Under the pieces are notes generated by a model that was not told where the DNA came from, made no database searches, and saw only the letters and a program-made list of their open reading frames with translations. 64,000 bases of DNA. Origin: Paeniglutamicibacter sulfureus (GTDB taxonomy: Bacteria > Actinomycetota > Actinomycetes > Actinomycetales > Micrococcaceae). Both the position numbers and the translations under genes were made by a program. Positions 26,436 through 34,683 of this stretch are shown piece after piece (positions within the stretch are counted from its first letter, which is position 1; every line of letters begins with the position of its first letter). The stretch lies in the NCBI RefSeq assembly GCF_039535115.1, contig NZ_BAAAWO010000001.1, positions 3,844,001-3,908,000 of the forward strand, given 5' to 3'.

Positions 26436-26563
26436 GCCCCCACACTTCTATGAAGTATGAATAAATACCAGTGTGTCGAGGATTGCCGCCTTATTTCATG
26501 CCATGGCGGCGCGTCATCCTTTCGATCCACCGCATGCCACCAGCTCATGAAAGACTGGGGATC

Positions 26564-27643
26564 ATGGTCAAGGAAACAGGATCAGAACGCGCCCGGCACA
26601 TCGCAGCACGCTTCGAGGATCGCCTTTACGAGCTTCGCGCAGAGAGCGCCCGCGAACGCGGGCTGATCCCTACGGTGCTGCCCTACACTGGATACGGCTT
26701 GTCGGATCCGGAGAACGGCTGGGTGCGCATCTTCGCCCGGGTGCTGCTGGCCAAGCCCGGCGCCTTCGAAGACGGGCGCCACCTCGCGAAGGTCATCACG
26801 GACGGCGTGCGGGGCTGGCGTAACTTCATGTCACCGATCCTGCCCCACGGCGAGATCGAGGCCCACATCAACGGCGAACGCTTCAAGGTGCAGGCAGACC
26901 GCGGGGGAGTGGTCGATGTCCGCGTGGCCGCCTCGCTGGAACCCGGCTGGAACGAGATCAGCCTGCACGTCGAGGGTGGGCCCACCGTCACCGCGCCGAT
27001 TGTGGTCGTTGACGGGAAGCAGGAGTTCGGGGTGCTCTCGGACGTGGACGACACCGTGGTGGTCACCGCGCTGCCGCGCCCGCTGCTGGCGGCGTGGAAC
27101 TCGTTCGTGCTCTCCGAGCACGCCCGCCTGGCCACACCGGGGATGCCGGTGATGATGGAGCGGCTGATGCGAGACAAGCCCGGAGCCCCCACCTTCTATC
27201 TCTCCACCGGTGCCTGGAACGTCGCCCAGACCCTCACCCGATTCCTCTCACGCAACCTCTACCCGCAGGGCCCGTTGTTGCTGACCGACTGGGGAGCCAC
27301 CGAGCGCGGCTGGTTCCGTTCGGGCATGCAGCACAAGGCCGACCAGTTGCGCCGCCTCGCCGCCGAATTCCCGAACATGAAGTGGCTGCTGATCGGCGAC
27401 GACGGCCAACACGACCCCTATCTCTACGCCGAATTCGCCCGCCGCTATCCCCGCCATGTCGAGGCCATCGTCATTCGCCAGCTGACCCCCTCCGAGGCGG
27501 TGCTGGCCGGTGGGCGCAGCCAGGGGATCCTGAATTCCACCCCCGGAGTGCCCTGGGTCTACGAGCCAGACGGGTCGCGCATCGCCGAGAAGCTGGAGGG
27601 CCTGGGCATCATCAGCCCCGACGATCCGGCAAGGATCGACTGA
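26564..27643 (+). CDS. APP1-like phosphatidate phosphatase catalytic-domain protein (DUF2183)
   Basis: 359-residue protein of the App1/DUF2183 family. The HAD-type nucleophile motif DVDDT is at 160-164, followed by LSTGAWNVAQTLTRFL and LIGDDGQHDPYLYAEFARRYP near 290, the usual metal and phosphate contacts. The eukaryotic member dephosphorylates phosphatidate; bacterial members are uncharacterised. The N-terminal half (50-150) is a beta-rich domain. The ATG at 26564 is preceded by CTGGGGA; an ATG ten codons earlier is possible. The thioesterase gene starts on the next base. Confidence 0.85.
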   Translation: MVKETGSERARHIAARFEDRLYELRAESARERGLIPTVLPYTGYGLSDPENGWVRIFARVLLAKPGAFEDGRHLAKVITDGVRGWRNFMSPILPHGEIEAHINGERFKVQADRGGVVDVRVAASLEPGWNEISLHVEGGPTVTAPIVVVDGKQEFGVLSDVDDTVVVTALPRPLLAAWNSFVLSEHARLATPGMPVMMERLMRDKPGAPTFYLSTGAWNVAQTLTRFLSRNLYPQGPLLLTDWGATERGWFRSGMQHKADQLRRLAAEFPNMKWLLIGDDGQHDPYLYAEFARRYPRHVEAIVIRQLTPSEAVLAGGRSQGILNSTPGVPWVYEPDGSRIAEKLEGLGIISPDDPARID

Positions 27644-28108
27644 ATGTCCGGACACAAGATCCGCGTCGAGGTCCCCATGCGCTGGGGAGACATGGATGCC
27701 TACGGACACATCAACAACGTAAACCTGGTCCGCATGATGGAAGAGGCGCGCATCGCCGGCTTCGGGGTGCCCGGCGGCACCGGAAAGCCCGGCATCATGC
27801 CGCAGGTCGACCTGTTCTCCACGGTCCCGGAAAACACGCAGATCCTGGTCGTCGAGCACCGCGTGCGCTACCTCAAACCGTTGGACTACCGCAACGTCCC
27901 GGCGCACGTGGATTTGTGGATCAGCACCATCAAGGCCGCGAGTTTCGACATCAGCTACGAGTTCCACGATCCGGTGGACGGCGGGGTGTGCGTTCGTGCT
28001 GCAACCACCCTGGCATTCTTCTCCGTTGACGAGCAGCGATTGCTTCGACTTAGCCCGGGGAACAAGGAAGCGCTGGCGCAGTACGCGGCCGACCCGATTT
28101 TCCGCTAA
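27644..28108 (+). CDS. Hot-dog-fold acyl-CoA thioesterase
   Basis: 154-residue 4HBT/YbgC-type thioesterase. The N-terminal RWGDMDAYGHINNVNLVRMMEEAR holds the catalytic Asp and the helix entrance of the fold. FFSVDEQRLLRLS closes the sheet. It should hydrolyse short or aromatic acyl-CoA thioesters. It begins directly after the APP1-like stop codon, so it is co-translated with that gene. A lipid-related role for the pair is possible but not shown. Confidence 0.88.
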   Translation: MSGHKIRVEVPMRWGDMDAYGHINNVNLVRMMEEARIAGFGVPGGTGKPGIMPQVDLFSTVPENTQILVVEHRVRYLKPLDYRNVPAHVDLWISTIKAASFDISYEFHDPVDGGVCVRAATTLAFFSVDEQRLLRLSPGNKEALAQYAADPIFR

Positions 28109-28246
28109 TGCTTTCTCTTTCCGGACGCAATGGACAATCGTTGCCGTGCAAGGCCTAATGCCCAGCCCCGCCTAGGAACACGTCGAACCGTCACATTGAG
28201 ACAAGCCTTGGACTCTCCCGTGCAATGCGTTGCTATTGTTCGGAGC

Positions 28247-28615
28247 ATGAGCACCGAAACTGCACCTCAGGCAGACACCGTGTCCTTGGACGGCCGAGTA
28301 TTCTGCGGCGTTGAGAATTCTGCAACAGGAGAAGTAGGGCAATCCACCACATTTACCTACCACCAAGATCACGAAGTGGTTTGGGCAGAGTACTCCGGTG
28401 GTGCAGTCGTCCGAGGCTATCTCGTCGGCACTCGCAATGCGGATAAATTGAACTTTCGCTACGTTCACCTTGGCGCTAACAAGGAAACCTCAACCGGAGT
28501 TTGTGAATCGGTCATCGAGGTCCTTGACGACGGTCGGGTACGTTTCCATGAATCGTGGGCATGGGAATCCCGACCGGAAACGGGAAACAGCATTGTCGAA
28601 GAGCTGAAGCAATAG
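28247..28615 (+). CDS. Conserved small protein, family often mislabelled N-acetylglutamate synthase
   Basis: 122-residue beta-rich protein with the conserved run HQDHEVVWAEYSGGAVVRG and then LVGTRNADKLNFRYVHLG, GVCESVIEVLDDGRVRFHESWAWES. Relatives are short, single-domain and widespread. The frequent label N-acetylglutamate synthase is not supported by any GNAT motif here. TATTGT at 28234-28239 lies 7 bases before the ATG, so the message may be leaderless. Function unknown. Codon use looks slightly less GC-rich than the neighbours. Confidence 0.75.
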   Translation: MSTETAPQADTVSLDGRVFCGVENSATGEVGQSTTFTYHQDHEVVWAEYSGGAVVRGYLVGTRNADKLNFRYVHLGANKETSTGVCESVIEVLDDGRVRFHESWAWESRPETGNSIVEELKQ

Positions 28616-28711
28616 CCCGTTCTAAACCACCGAAAAAGGGGTGGCCCGCCAAGCACCGGTGGACTGCGACCGCCAACTTTGGGTCCACGGCCGTCTCAGC
28701 CGCCCGGAATC

Positions 28712-29212
28712 CTAGGAAAGTTGCAGGTTGCCCGTCAGGGACTCGAAGTCGCGGGCCAATTCCTCATCGCGCTCGAAGGTACATGCAGAGAGCGGTTCGG
28801 TGCTGAAGGAAAAGTAGCGCAGCCCGGCACTGTGGCGCGGATCGGCGGGAAGCGCAATCGCGTTGCTGTGGAAATTCACCCGCCCAAGTGAAATCCCCGG
28901 AGCCGGCTGCGGCGCAATGCGCAGCAGCTGCACAATGACCGGCAGGTCGTGGGCGAACACCTGGTGGTGGGTGCCTCCGGCAAAGACATGCAGTGTCAGG
29001 CCCTGGGTCAGGGACATCGCGACCTCGATGTCAGCGGGCGCCCAAAGCGTGGGGCGGGCCATGAGGCTCCTGATCGCCCGGGGATTGGTGCGGTGTCCGG
29101 AGTGGAACGAGGTACAGGTGTCGATGGAACGTGACTCATTGCGCAAGGTGGTGGCGCCTTTCGTGTGCTCTTGTCCCCAAGGCAGCGGCTGCTGCCAGGA
29201 CCGCTTCGTCAT
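28712..29212 (-). CDS. Hypothetical protein
   Basis: 166-residue soluble protein of unrecognised family. The middle part (about 60-115) alternates hydrophobic strands (LTLHVFAGG, DLPVIVQLLRI), and the C-terminus is acidic (FERDEELARDFESL). There is no signal peptide or membrane helix. The ATG at 29212 has AAGGGTGG 6 bases upstream, which supports it as a real gene. It is divergent from the histidine phosphatase gene and convergent with the small conserved protein. Confidence 0.6.
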   Translation of the reverse strand: MTKRSWQQPLPWGQEHTKGATTLRNESRSIDTCTSFHSGHRTNPRAIRSLMARPTLWAPADIEVAMSLTQGLTLHVFAGGTHHQVFAHDLPVIVQLLRIAPQPAPGISLGRVNFHSNAIALPADPRHSAGLRYFSFSTEPLSACTFERDEELARDFESLTGNLQLS

Positions 29213-29331
29213 CCGAACCACCCTTGAAGCATGGGGTTGGTGTCGCGCCGGGTCGGAGCCCAAAGCTGACGCGTATCTCGTGAAGCTAATTTCATCCTAC
29301 CAAACGCCCGGTGACGTTTTAGAGTGAGTGA

Positions 29332-29937
29332 ATGAGACTCATCTTGATCCGCCACGGGCAGACAGCCTCCAATGTGGCCCAGGCCCTGGACACCGCGGCC
29401 CCCGGCGCGCCGCTGGACGAGACCGGCCTGGCCCAGGCACGGGAACTCGTCCGGAGGCTCGGTGCCGAGGATGTGGACGCGGTCTTCTCCTCGCCGTTGC
29501 TGCGCGCCAAGATGACCGCAACGCCCTTGGCCGATTCCCGCGGACTTGTCCTTGCCGAGCACGTGGGGCTGAGCGAAATCTCCGCCGGTGACCTGGAGAT
29601 GCGCAACGACCCCGAGGCCCAACTTGCCTACCGCGACGTGTTTTTCCGGTGGCTTTCCGGCGACCTTGCCGCCAAGGTTGCTGGCGGCGAGGATGCGCAC
29701 ACGGCACTGGATCGATTCAACTCGGTCATCGAACAGGCGCGCGCAGCTGGGACCGGAAAGCTGGTCGTGGTCAGCCATGCCGCAATGCTGGTGACATGGC
29801 TTGCCTCCCGAAGCACCAACTTCGACCCCGGCCTGCTGAGCCCGCTGCCACTGGCCAACACCGGAGTGGTGACGCTGGATGCGGTAGCAAGATCGCGGTG
29901 GACCATGCGCAGTTGGCAGGACCGGCGTCTGGACTAG
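29332..29937 (+). CDS. Histidine-phosphatase (phosphoglycerate mutase-like) family protein
   Basis: 201-residue cytoplasmic phosphatase. The phosphohistidine motif is LIRHGQT at 5-11, with His8 the nucleophile. The second catalytic His lies in VVVSHAAML near 145-153. FSSPLLRAKMTATPLA near 52-67 is the usual Arg-bearing helix; note Lys59 where many members have Arg or Ala. Substrate unknown. TAGAGT at 29320-29325 precedes the ATG by 6 bases, a leaderless arrangement. Confidence 0.88.
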   Translation: MRLILIRHGQTASNVAQALDTAAPGAPLDETGLAQARELVRRLGAEDVDAVFSSPLLRAKMTATPLADSRGLVLAEHVGLSEISAGDLEMRNDPEAQLAYRDVFFRWLSGDLAAKVAGGEDAHTALDRFNSVIEQARAAGTGKLVVVSHAAMLVTWLASRSTNFDPGLLSPLPLANTGVVTLDAVARSRWTMRSWQDRRLD

Positions 29938-29961
29938 AAAGTCCCGTTCTGCAACCGGCGA

Positions 29962-29999
29962 TGCCGCCCGCACGGCGCCGAAACGTCGTGGGGGCGGCA
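29962..29999. terminator. Hairpin between convergent genes
   Basis: TGCCGCCC at 29962-29969 pairs with GGGCGGCA at 29992-29999. It lies between the histidine phosphatase and the converging APC permease gene and could serve both. No T-run is present. Confidence 0.45.
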
Positions 30000-30013
30000 A
30001 TTCAGGATCGGCG

Positions 30014-31384
30014 TCAGTCCTCGAAGGAAAGCTTCGGCGGGGTGGTGCGGAAGCCCTTGGTGCGGATGGCCAAAAAGCCGATTCCCGCGGCGAACCACAT
30101 CAGTCCCACCACAAGACTGACGCCGGAGAGCGAGGTCCACAACCAAATGGTCAGCGCGAATCCCACCAGGGGCATGAGCAGGTAGAGCAACACCGAACGG
30201 GCACCGCGCGCCTTAGCATCCATGAAGAAGGTCTTGATGACCGAAAGGTTCACCATGGAGAACGCAACCAGGGCCCCGAAGCTGACCACCGAGGCCGCAG
30301 TCTCCAAGCTGACGAAGAGGTAGGTCAGCGACACCGCGGAGACCACGAGGGTGGCATAGACGGGGGTGGAAAAACGGCGATTGAGCATGCCCATGCGGCG
30401 CGGCAGCAATCCGTCACGACCCATGGAGTACAGGATTCGGGTCACGCTGGCCTGCGAGGCCATGGCCGAACCAAATGACCCCACAACGTAGACCGCCACA
30501 AAGATCGCGGTGAGCACCGAACCGCCGACCCCTGCCATGAGCTCGACGCCCGCGGCATCCGGATCGGTGAAGGTGGTGTGGTCCGGGTGGATCAATGCCC
30601 CGGCCCAGCCAACGACGATGAAGATCAGGCCGCCGGCCAAGGTGGTGAGCACGATCGCGGCGGGAATCGTCTTGCCGGGATTCCTCGCATCCTCCGACAA
30701 GGTCGAAATAGCATCGAATCCCAGGAACGAGAGCGAGAGGATGGCAGCGCCGGAGAAGATCGGGCCCAGGCCGTCGGCGCCAAAGGAGAACGGTGCCAAC
30801 AGGCTTGGGGCATCGGCGTTGATGACCTGGTTGAGCACCAGCGCCACGAAGATGCCGATCATGAGCACCGAGGAGGCGACCACCGTGGCGCTGAGCCGGC
30901 CGATGAACTTGATGCCGATGATGTTCAGGCCCAGCACCAGCACGAGGGACACCAGCGAGAACGCCCAGGCGGGGACCGCAGGGAACTGCGTGTTGAGATA
31001 GATGCCGATGAGCAGAAAATTGATCATCGGGATGAACAAGTAGTCGAGCATCAGCGTCCAGCCCGTGGCAAAACCGACAGTTCCGCCGAAGGCCTGCTGG
31101 GTGTAGGCGTAGGCGGATCCGGCCTGCGGCACCGCCCGGGACATCTGGGCGTAGCTGAAGGCCGTGAACAGCATGGTCACCAGTCCCACGATATAAGCGG
31201 CCGGCAGATGTCCGTTGGTCACCCCGGTCACCACGCCGTAGGTGGTGAACACCGTGACCGGCGCCATGTACGTCAGTCCGAAGAGCACCAGGAAAGGTAT
31301 GCCCAGGACCCGCTTGAGCTCAGTGGGACGGGCGCCGTGTATGCTGCCGGATGCCGGAACATGAGCCGAGATCTTGGTATTCAT
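30014..31384 (-). CDS. APC-superfamily amino acid/polyamine permease
   Basis: 456-residue permease with about 12 membrane helices. The start LKRVLGIPFLVLFGLTYMAP and the QAGSAYAYTQQAFG block resemble PuuP-type putrescine importers and related APC carriers. ILSLSFLGFDAISTLSEDARNPGKTIP near 230-255 is the characteristic helix 6-7 region. The ATG overlaps the end of the amidohydrolase gene by 4 bases, so both are co-translated; the permease probably imports the substrate or a relative of that enzyme. Confidence 0.88.
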   Translation of the reverse strand: MNTKISAHVPASGSIHGARPTELKRVLGIPFLVLFGLTYMAPVTVFTTYGVVTGVTNGHLPAAYIVGLVTMLFTAFSYAQMSRAVPQAGSAYAYTQQAFGGTVGFATGWTLMLDYLFIPMINFLLIGIYLNTQFPAVPAWAFSLVSLVLVLGLNIIGIKFIGRLSATVVASSVLMIGIFVALVLNQVINADAPSLLAPFSFGADGLGPIFSGAAILSLSFLGFDAISTLSEDARNPGKTIPAAIVLTTLAGGLIFIVVGWAGALIHPDHTTFTDPDAAGVELMAGVGGSVLTAIFVAVYVVGSFGSAMASQASVTRILYSMGRDGLLPRRMGMLNRRFSTPVYATLVVSAVSLTYLFVSLETAASVVSFGALVAFSMVNLSVIKTFFMDAKARGARSVLLYLLMPLVGFALTIWLWTSLSGVSLVVGLMWFAAGIGFLAIRTKGFRTTPPKLSFED

Positions 31385-33015
31385 CGTATTCCGTCCAATG
31401 CCGGTTCGGGTGTCGTCAGGTGGGTGGGTTTGCCGGCAAGCCAGGTGCCAAGGACCTTCACGCCGGCCACGTCGTGTTCCGCGATGGAGCGTGGATCGCT
31501 CTCCAGCCAGACCAGGTCCGCGATCTGCCCCGCTGCCAGGGTTCCGCGTTCGTGGTCGGCAAAGGCCTGGTAGGCGACCTGGGCGCTGTAGGAGTCCAGG
31601 GCATCGACAACGCCGTAGGGGGCCCCGGCCAGCGGAGGAATGTCGGGGTCGGACAGCCCTGTGCGGGTCACTGCCGTGCCGATGCCCGGCATCGGGTGGT
31701 GGTGTGTGACAGGCCAGTCGCTGCCAAAGGACACCCTGACGCCCGAGGCGGCGACCTCGCTGATCTGGAACTGCCGTGACGCCCGTTCGGCTCCAAGCCG
31801 TGGGAAGGTCAGTTCGGTCATGACGGTGTCCCGCTGGGCCCACAGCGGCTCGAAGTTCGCGATGACGCCCAATTCCCTGAACCGTGGCAGGTCGGTGGGG
31901 GAGATGGACTGCAGGTGGGCCATGACCGGTCGGCGGTCGCGTGGGCCGTTGGCGGCAACGACCGCCGCAATGGTGTCCAGTCCCTGGCGAACGGCGGCGT
32001 CTCCGATGGCGTGCAGGTGCAATTGGAAACCCATGAAATCCACGGCGATCGCCGCATCGATGAGTGAGTGGTCTTCCCAATTGGGCAGGCCGCGGCTGCC
32101 GGGGCAGTCCGCATAGGCATCGATCATGTGGGCCGTGTGCGATTCAACGATCCCGTCCAGGAAGAACTTGATGGTGTTTGCGCCGAGCAGTTCCCCGCCG
32201 GCGGCGATCACGCGGTCCCTGGCTGCGGCAAATTCGGGCAGTTGCCCTGCCCAGCGCAACGGGTCAGCGCGGAAGGCAAGGTTCACCCGGGTGTGCAACG
32301 CCCCCTGTCGTGCGGCGGCGAGGTAGGCGTCGAGGGATTCCGTTTCCACCCATGCGTCTTGCACCCAACTGACACCGGCCCGGGCAAATGCCGAGGTGGC
32401 CCGGCTGAGGGCGGAGACCAAGGTGTCCTGGCCGTGTGCGGGAACATGGGCGGCAACCAGGTCGATGGCGCCGGGTTCGCACAACGTCCCCAGGGGAGAG
32501 CCGTCCGGGCGACGGATGATACGGCCGAGCTCGGGCTCTGGCGTGTCCGAGGTGATCCCGGAAATTTCCAGTGCCCGGGAATTTACCCATACCGTGTGGT
32601 AGTCCCAGGCGCGCAAGAGTACGGGGCGGTCGGAAACGACGCTGTCGAGCCATCGGGCATCGAAGCATCCATCTTCGGACAGTGTTGCGTCGTAGCTGGC
32701 ACCGACGATCCAGTCGTCCCCGGGGTGCTCGTCCGCCCAGCGTGCGACTGCGGCCAGGATTTCGTCGAGGTCCGTGCAGTGGCGGATCTGGGGACCGACG
32801 TCCTCGAGCCCGGCAAAGAGGGGGTGGGCGTGGCCGTCGCCGAAGGCGGGCCCGAGGTAGCCGCCGCGCAGGTCATGGAGGACATCGGCGATCGATGCCA
32901 GGTCCCCGGCGGCCGGACCGATGGCGGTGATGATTCCGTCGGTGACCGCCACGGCGGTCGTTTGCCCCGCAGGGGCACCGGCAACCGAGCCCGAATGAAA
33001 GACTGTCAAGGTCAA
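31381..33015 (-). CDS. YtcJ-like metal-dependent amidohydrolase
   Basis: 544-residue amidohydrolase of the YtcJ/imidazolonepropionase-like (Amidohydro_3) group. The metal motif GDGHAHP holds His62 and His64. QLHLHAIGDAAVRQG near 345 and FGSDWPVTHHHPM near 440 supply later ligands. Such enzymes hydrolyse amides, formamides or cyclic C-N bonds; the substrate is unknown. TTG at 33015 is chosen because GGGAG lies about 9 bases upstream; a longer frame would run into the TetR control region. It is divergent from the TetR gene, which probably represses it. Confidence 0.85.
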   Translation of the reverse strand: MTLTVFHSGSVAGAPAGQTTAVAVTDGIITAIGPAAGDLASIADVLHDLRGGYLGPAFGDGHAHPLFAGLEDVGPQIRHCTDLDEILAAVARWADEHPGDDWIVGASYDATLSEDGCFDARWLDSVVSDRPVLLRAWDYHTVWVNSRALEISGITSDTPEPELGRIIRRPDGSPLGTLCEPGAIDLVAAHVPAHGQDTLVSALSRATSAFARAGVSWVQDAWVETESLDAYLAAARQGALHTRVNLAFRADPLRWAGQLPEFAAARDRVIAAGGELLGANTIKFFLDGIVESHTAHMIDAYADCPGSRGLPNWEDHSLIDAAIAVDFMGFQLHLHAIGDAAVRQGLDTIAAVVAANGPRDRRPVMAHLQSISPTDLPRFRELGVIANFEPLWAQRDTVMTELTFPRLGAERASRQFQISEVAASGVRVSFGSDWPVTHHHPMPGIGTAVTRTGLSDPDIPPLAGAPYGVVDALDSYSAQVAYQAFADHERGTLAAGQIADLVWLESDPRSIAEHDVAGVKVLGTWLAGKPTHLTTPEPALDGIR

Positions 33016-33035
33016 GGGGTGCAGCTCCCAACTAA

Positions 33036-33052
33036 ATTTAATAAGATTAAAT
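33036..33052. promoter_or_regulatory. Perfect TetR-type palindrome
   Basis: ATTTAAT-AAG-ATTAAAT is a perfect 7-bp inverted repeat with a 3-base centre. It sits between the divergent amidohydrolase (start 33015) and TetR (start 33103) genes in an AT-rich island that stands out from the GC-rich background. It is the natural operator for the TetR protein and probably lies over both promoters. Confidence 0.6.
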
Positions 33053-33102
33053 AAACTGTCGCCTACCTTATCTGTGGGCGGAGTCACACGCAAGGGGTTT
33101 TG

Positions 33103-33759
33103 GTGGATTCGTCAGAAGTTCGTCGCGCCGGTCGGCCGCGCACGTCGGTGCTTGACCGCGAAAGGATCCTCGTCGCGGCCCTTAGGCTGCTCAATTCAGT
33201 GGGGCCGGAGAAGTTCTCCATGGCAGCGCTCGCCGGCGAGCTTGGGGTCAAGCCGCCCGCGCTCTACCACCACGTCAAGAACAAGCAGGCGCTGTTGGTG
33301 GGGATGCGCGAGGTAGTCAATGAGAGCATTGATGTCAGTGGTTTCGGAAGTTTGTCCTGGCGGGAAGCCGTGGAGCGCTGGGCTCGGTCCTACCGGGCCG
33401 CATTTTCCGCACACCCAAATGCCATTGCCCTGTTGGCCACCGAGCCCATCACAGGGGCGACTCGAACCTTGGCCATGTATGAATGCGTAGTGCAGGGATT
33501 CCTTGCCGCCGGCTGGGAGGCCTCCGCAGTCATGGGCGACATGGTGGCGTTGGAGTCGTTCATCCTGGGATCCGCGCTTGATGTGGTTGCCCCGGATGAC
33601 ATGTTCGATCCCGGCGACGCCGCTGCGCAAACCCCGGGGCTGGCCGGAGTCCTCGCTGCGCAGTCTGCGCTTGAGGGCTCGCGCGCGAACCATTCCTTTG
33701 AGGTCGGGCTGGCGATCATGATCGACGGTCTGGCCCGGCGCAATGGAGTAGGCATGTGA
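33103..33759 (+). CDS. TetR-family transcriptional repressor
   Basis: 218 residues. The N-terminal helix-turn-helix is at about 15-65 (AALAGELGVKPPALYHHVKNKQALL). The C-terminal ligand domain (80-215) resembles the TetR_C/WHG type. GTG at 33103 is preferred: AAGGGG (33092-33097) is 5 bases upstream, while the TTG one codon earlier is too close. Divergent from the amidohydrolase-permease operon with a palindrome between them, so it probably controls that operon and itself. Confidence 0.88.
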   Translation: MDSSEVRRAGRPRTSVLDRERILVAALRLLNSVGPEKFSMAALAGELGVKPPALYHHVKNKQALLVGMREVVNESIDVSGFGSLSWREAVERWARSYRAAFSAHPNAIALLATEPITGATRTLAMYECVVQGFLAAGWEASAVMGDMVALESFILGSALDVVAPDDMFDPGDAAAQTPGLAGVLAAQSALEGSRANHSFEVGLAIMIDGLARRNGVGM

Positions 33760-33796
33760 AGTTGGCATTGGCTTGGTCGATGCCCCATCGAATAGG

Positions 33797-33815
33797 ATAG
33801 GTTTACCTTCCCTAA
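33797..33815 (+). promoter_or_regulatory. DtxR/IdeR-like iron box
   Basis: The 19 bases match 14 of 19 positions of the DtxR/IdeR consensus TTAGGTTAGCCTAACCTAA, including both AGGTT and CCTAA halves. The box ends 19 bases before the start of the siderophore-interacting protein gene, where iron-loaded repressor would block transcription. Confidence 0.55.
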
Positions 33816-33834
33816 TCCAAGAAAGTGGTAATTA

Positions 33835-34683
33835 GTGAGTACGCAGCGTTCAGCACGTCCGGTTCGGCCCCAGGTAGTCCTCGAGGTTTTGGCGAGCGAG
33901 CGACTGAGTCCCCACATGATGCGACTGACCTTCGGCGGGCCGGGGTTCGTGAACTTCCAGGACAAGGCCGTCTCCGACCGCTACGTCAAGATCCTCTTTG
34001 CCAAGCCCGAACTCGGGCTGGTTCCGCCGTATGACCTCGATGCCCTGCGCGAGCAGCTGGCTCCGGAAGACTTCCCGGTTCGACGCACTTACACCCTGCG
34101 CCACGTGGATCTCGAGGCCCAGACCGTGCAGATCGACTTCGTCATCCACGGCGACCAAGGCCTGGCCGGGCCCTGGGCGCAAAACGCCAAGATCGGTGAT
34201 CAGATCTGCTTCGCCAGCCCGGGCGGGCTCTACACTCCCGACCCGGCATTCGACCGCCACCTGCTGATCGGCGACGAGACAGCGCTTCCGGCGATTTCCG
34301 CAGCCGTCGAGGATATGACGCCGGACATGGTGGGCGACATCTACCTTGAGGTGTCCGGTCCCGAGGACGAGGTTCAGCTGGATGTGCCCGCCGGGGTCAA
34401 CCTCCACTGGTTGCACCGCGGCGGCTACTTCACCCCGGAGAACACCAAGCTCGAGGAAACCGTGCGCAACTCCGACTGGCACGAGGGGACCGTGCAGGTC
34501 TTCGCCCACGGCGAGCGTGAGACCATGAAGTCGCTGCGTGCCTACCTCAACGGGGAGCGAGGGGTGGACCGCAAGGCCATGTCGCTCTCCGCCTACTGGG
34601 CCTACGGGCGTGCTGAGGACGAATTCCAGGCCGAAAAGAAGACGCCCATCGGGCAGATCTACCCCGAGGCGATGAACGCCTAG
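33835..34683 (+). CDS. Siderophore-interacting protein (ferric-siderophore reductase)
   Basis: 282-residue FAD/NAD(P)H flavoprotein of the ViuB/SIP family, releasing iron from imported ferric siderophores by reduction in the cytoplasm. The FAD-binding motif is RRTYTLRH near 82-89, with VIHGDQGLAGPWA near 102-114. The C-terminal SIP domain includes LIGDETALPAISA and ends with AYWAYGRAEDEF. GTG at 33835 follows a GAAAGTGGT ribosome-like site. The iron box just upstream predicts induction under iron limitation. The 3' end overlaps the converging alkA by 4 bases. Confidence 0.9.
   Translation: MSTQRSARPVRPQVVLEVLASERLSPHMMRLTFGGPGFVNFQDKAVSDRYVKILFAKPELGLVPPYDLDALREQLAPEDFPVRRTYTLRHVDLEAQTVQIDFVIHGDQGLAGPWAQNAKIGDQICFASPGGLYTPDPAFDRHLLIGDETALPAISAAVEDMTPDMVGDIYLEVSGPEDEVQLDVPAGVNLHWLHRGGYFTPENTKLEETVRNSDWHEGTVQVFAHGERETMKSLRAYLNGERGVDRKAMSLSAYWAYGRAEDEFQAEKKTPIGQIYPEAMNA

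Noticed and set aside
33016..33093. Longer start for the amidohydrolase
   Set aside because: It would cover the TetR palindrome and has no ribosome site, while the TTG at 33015 does.
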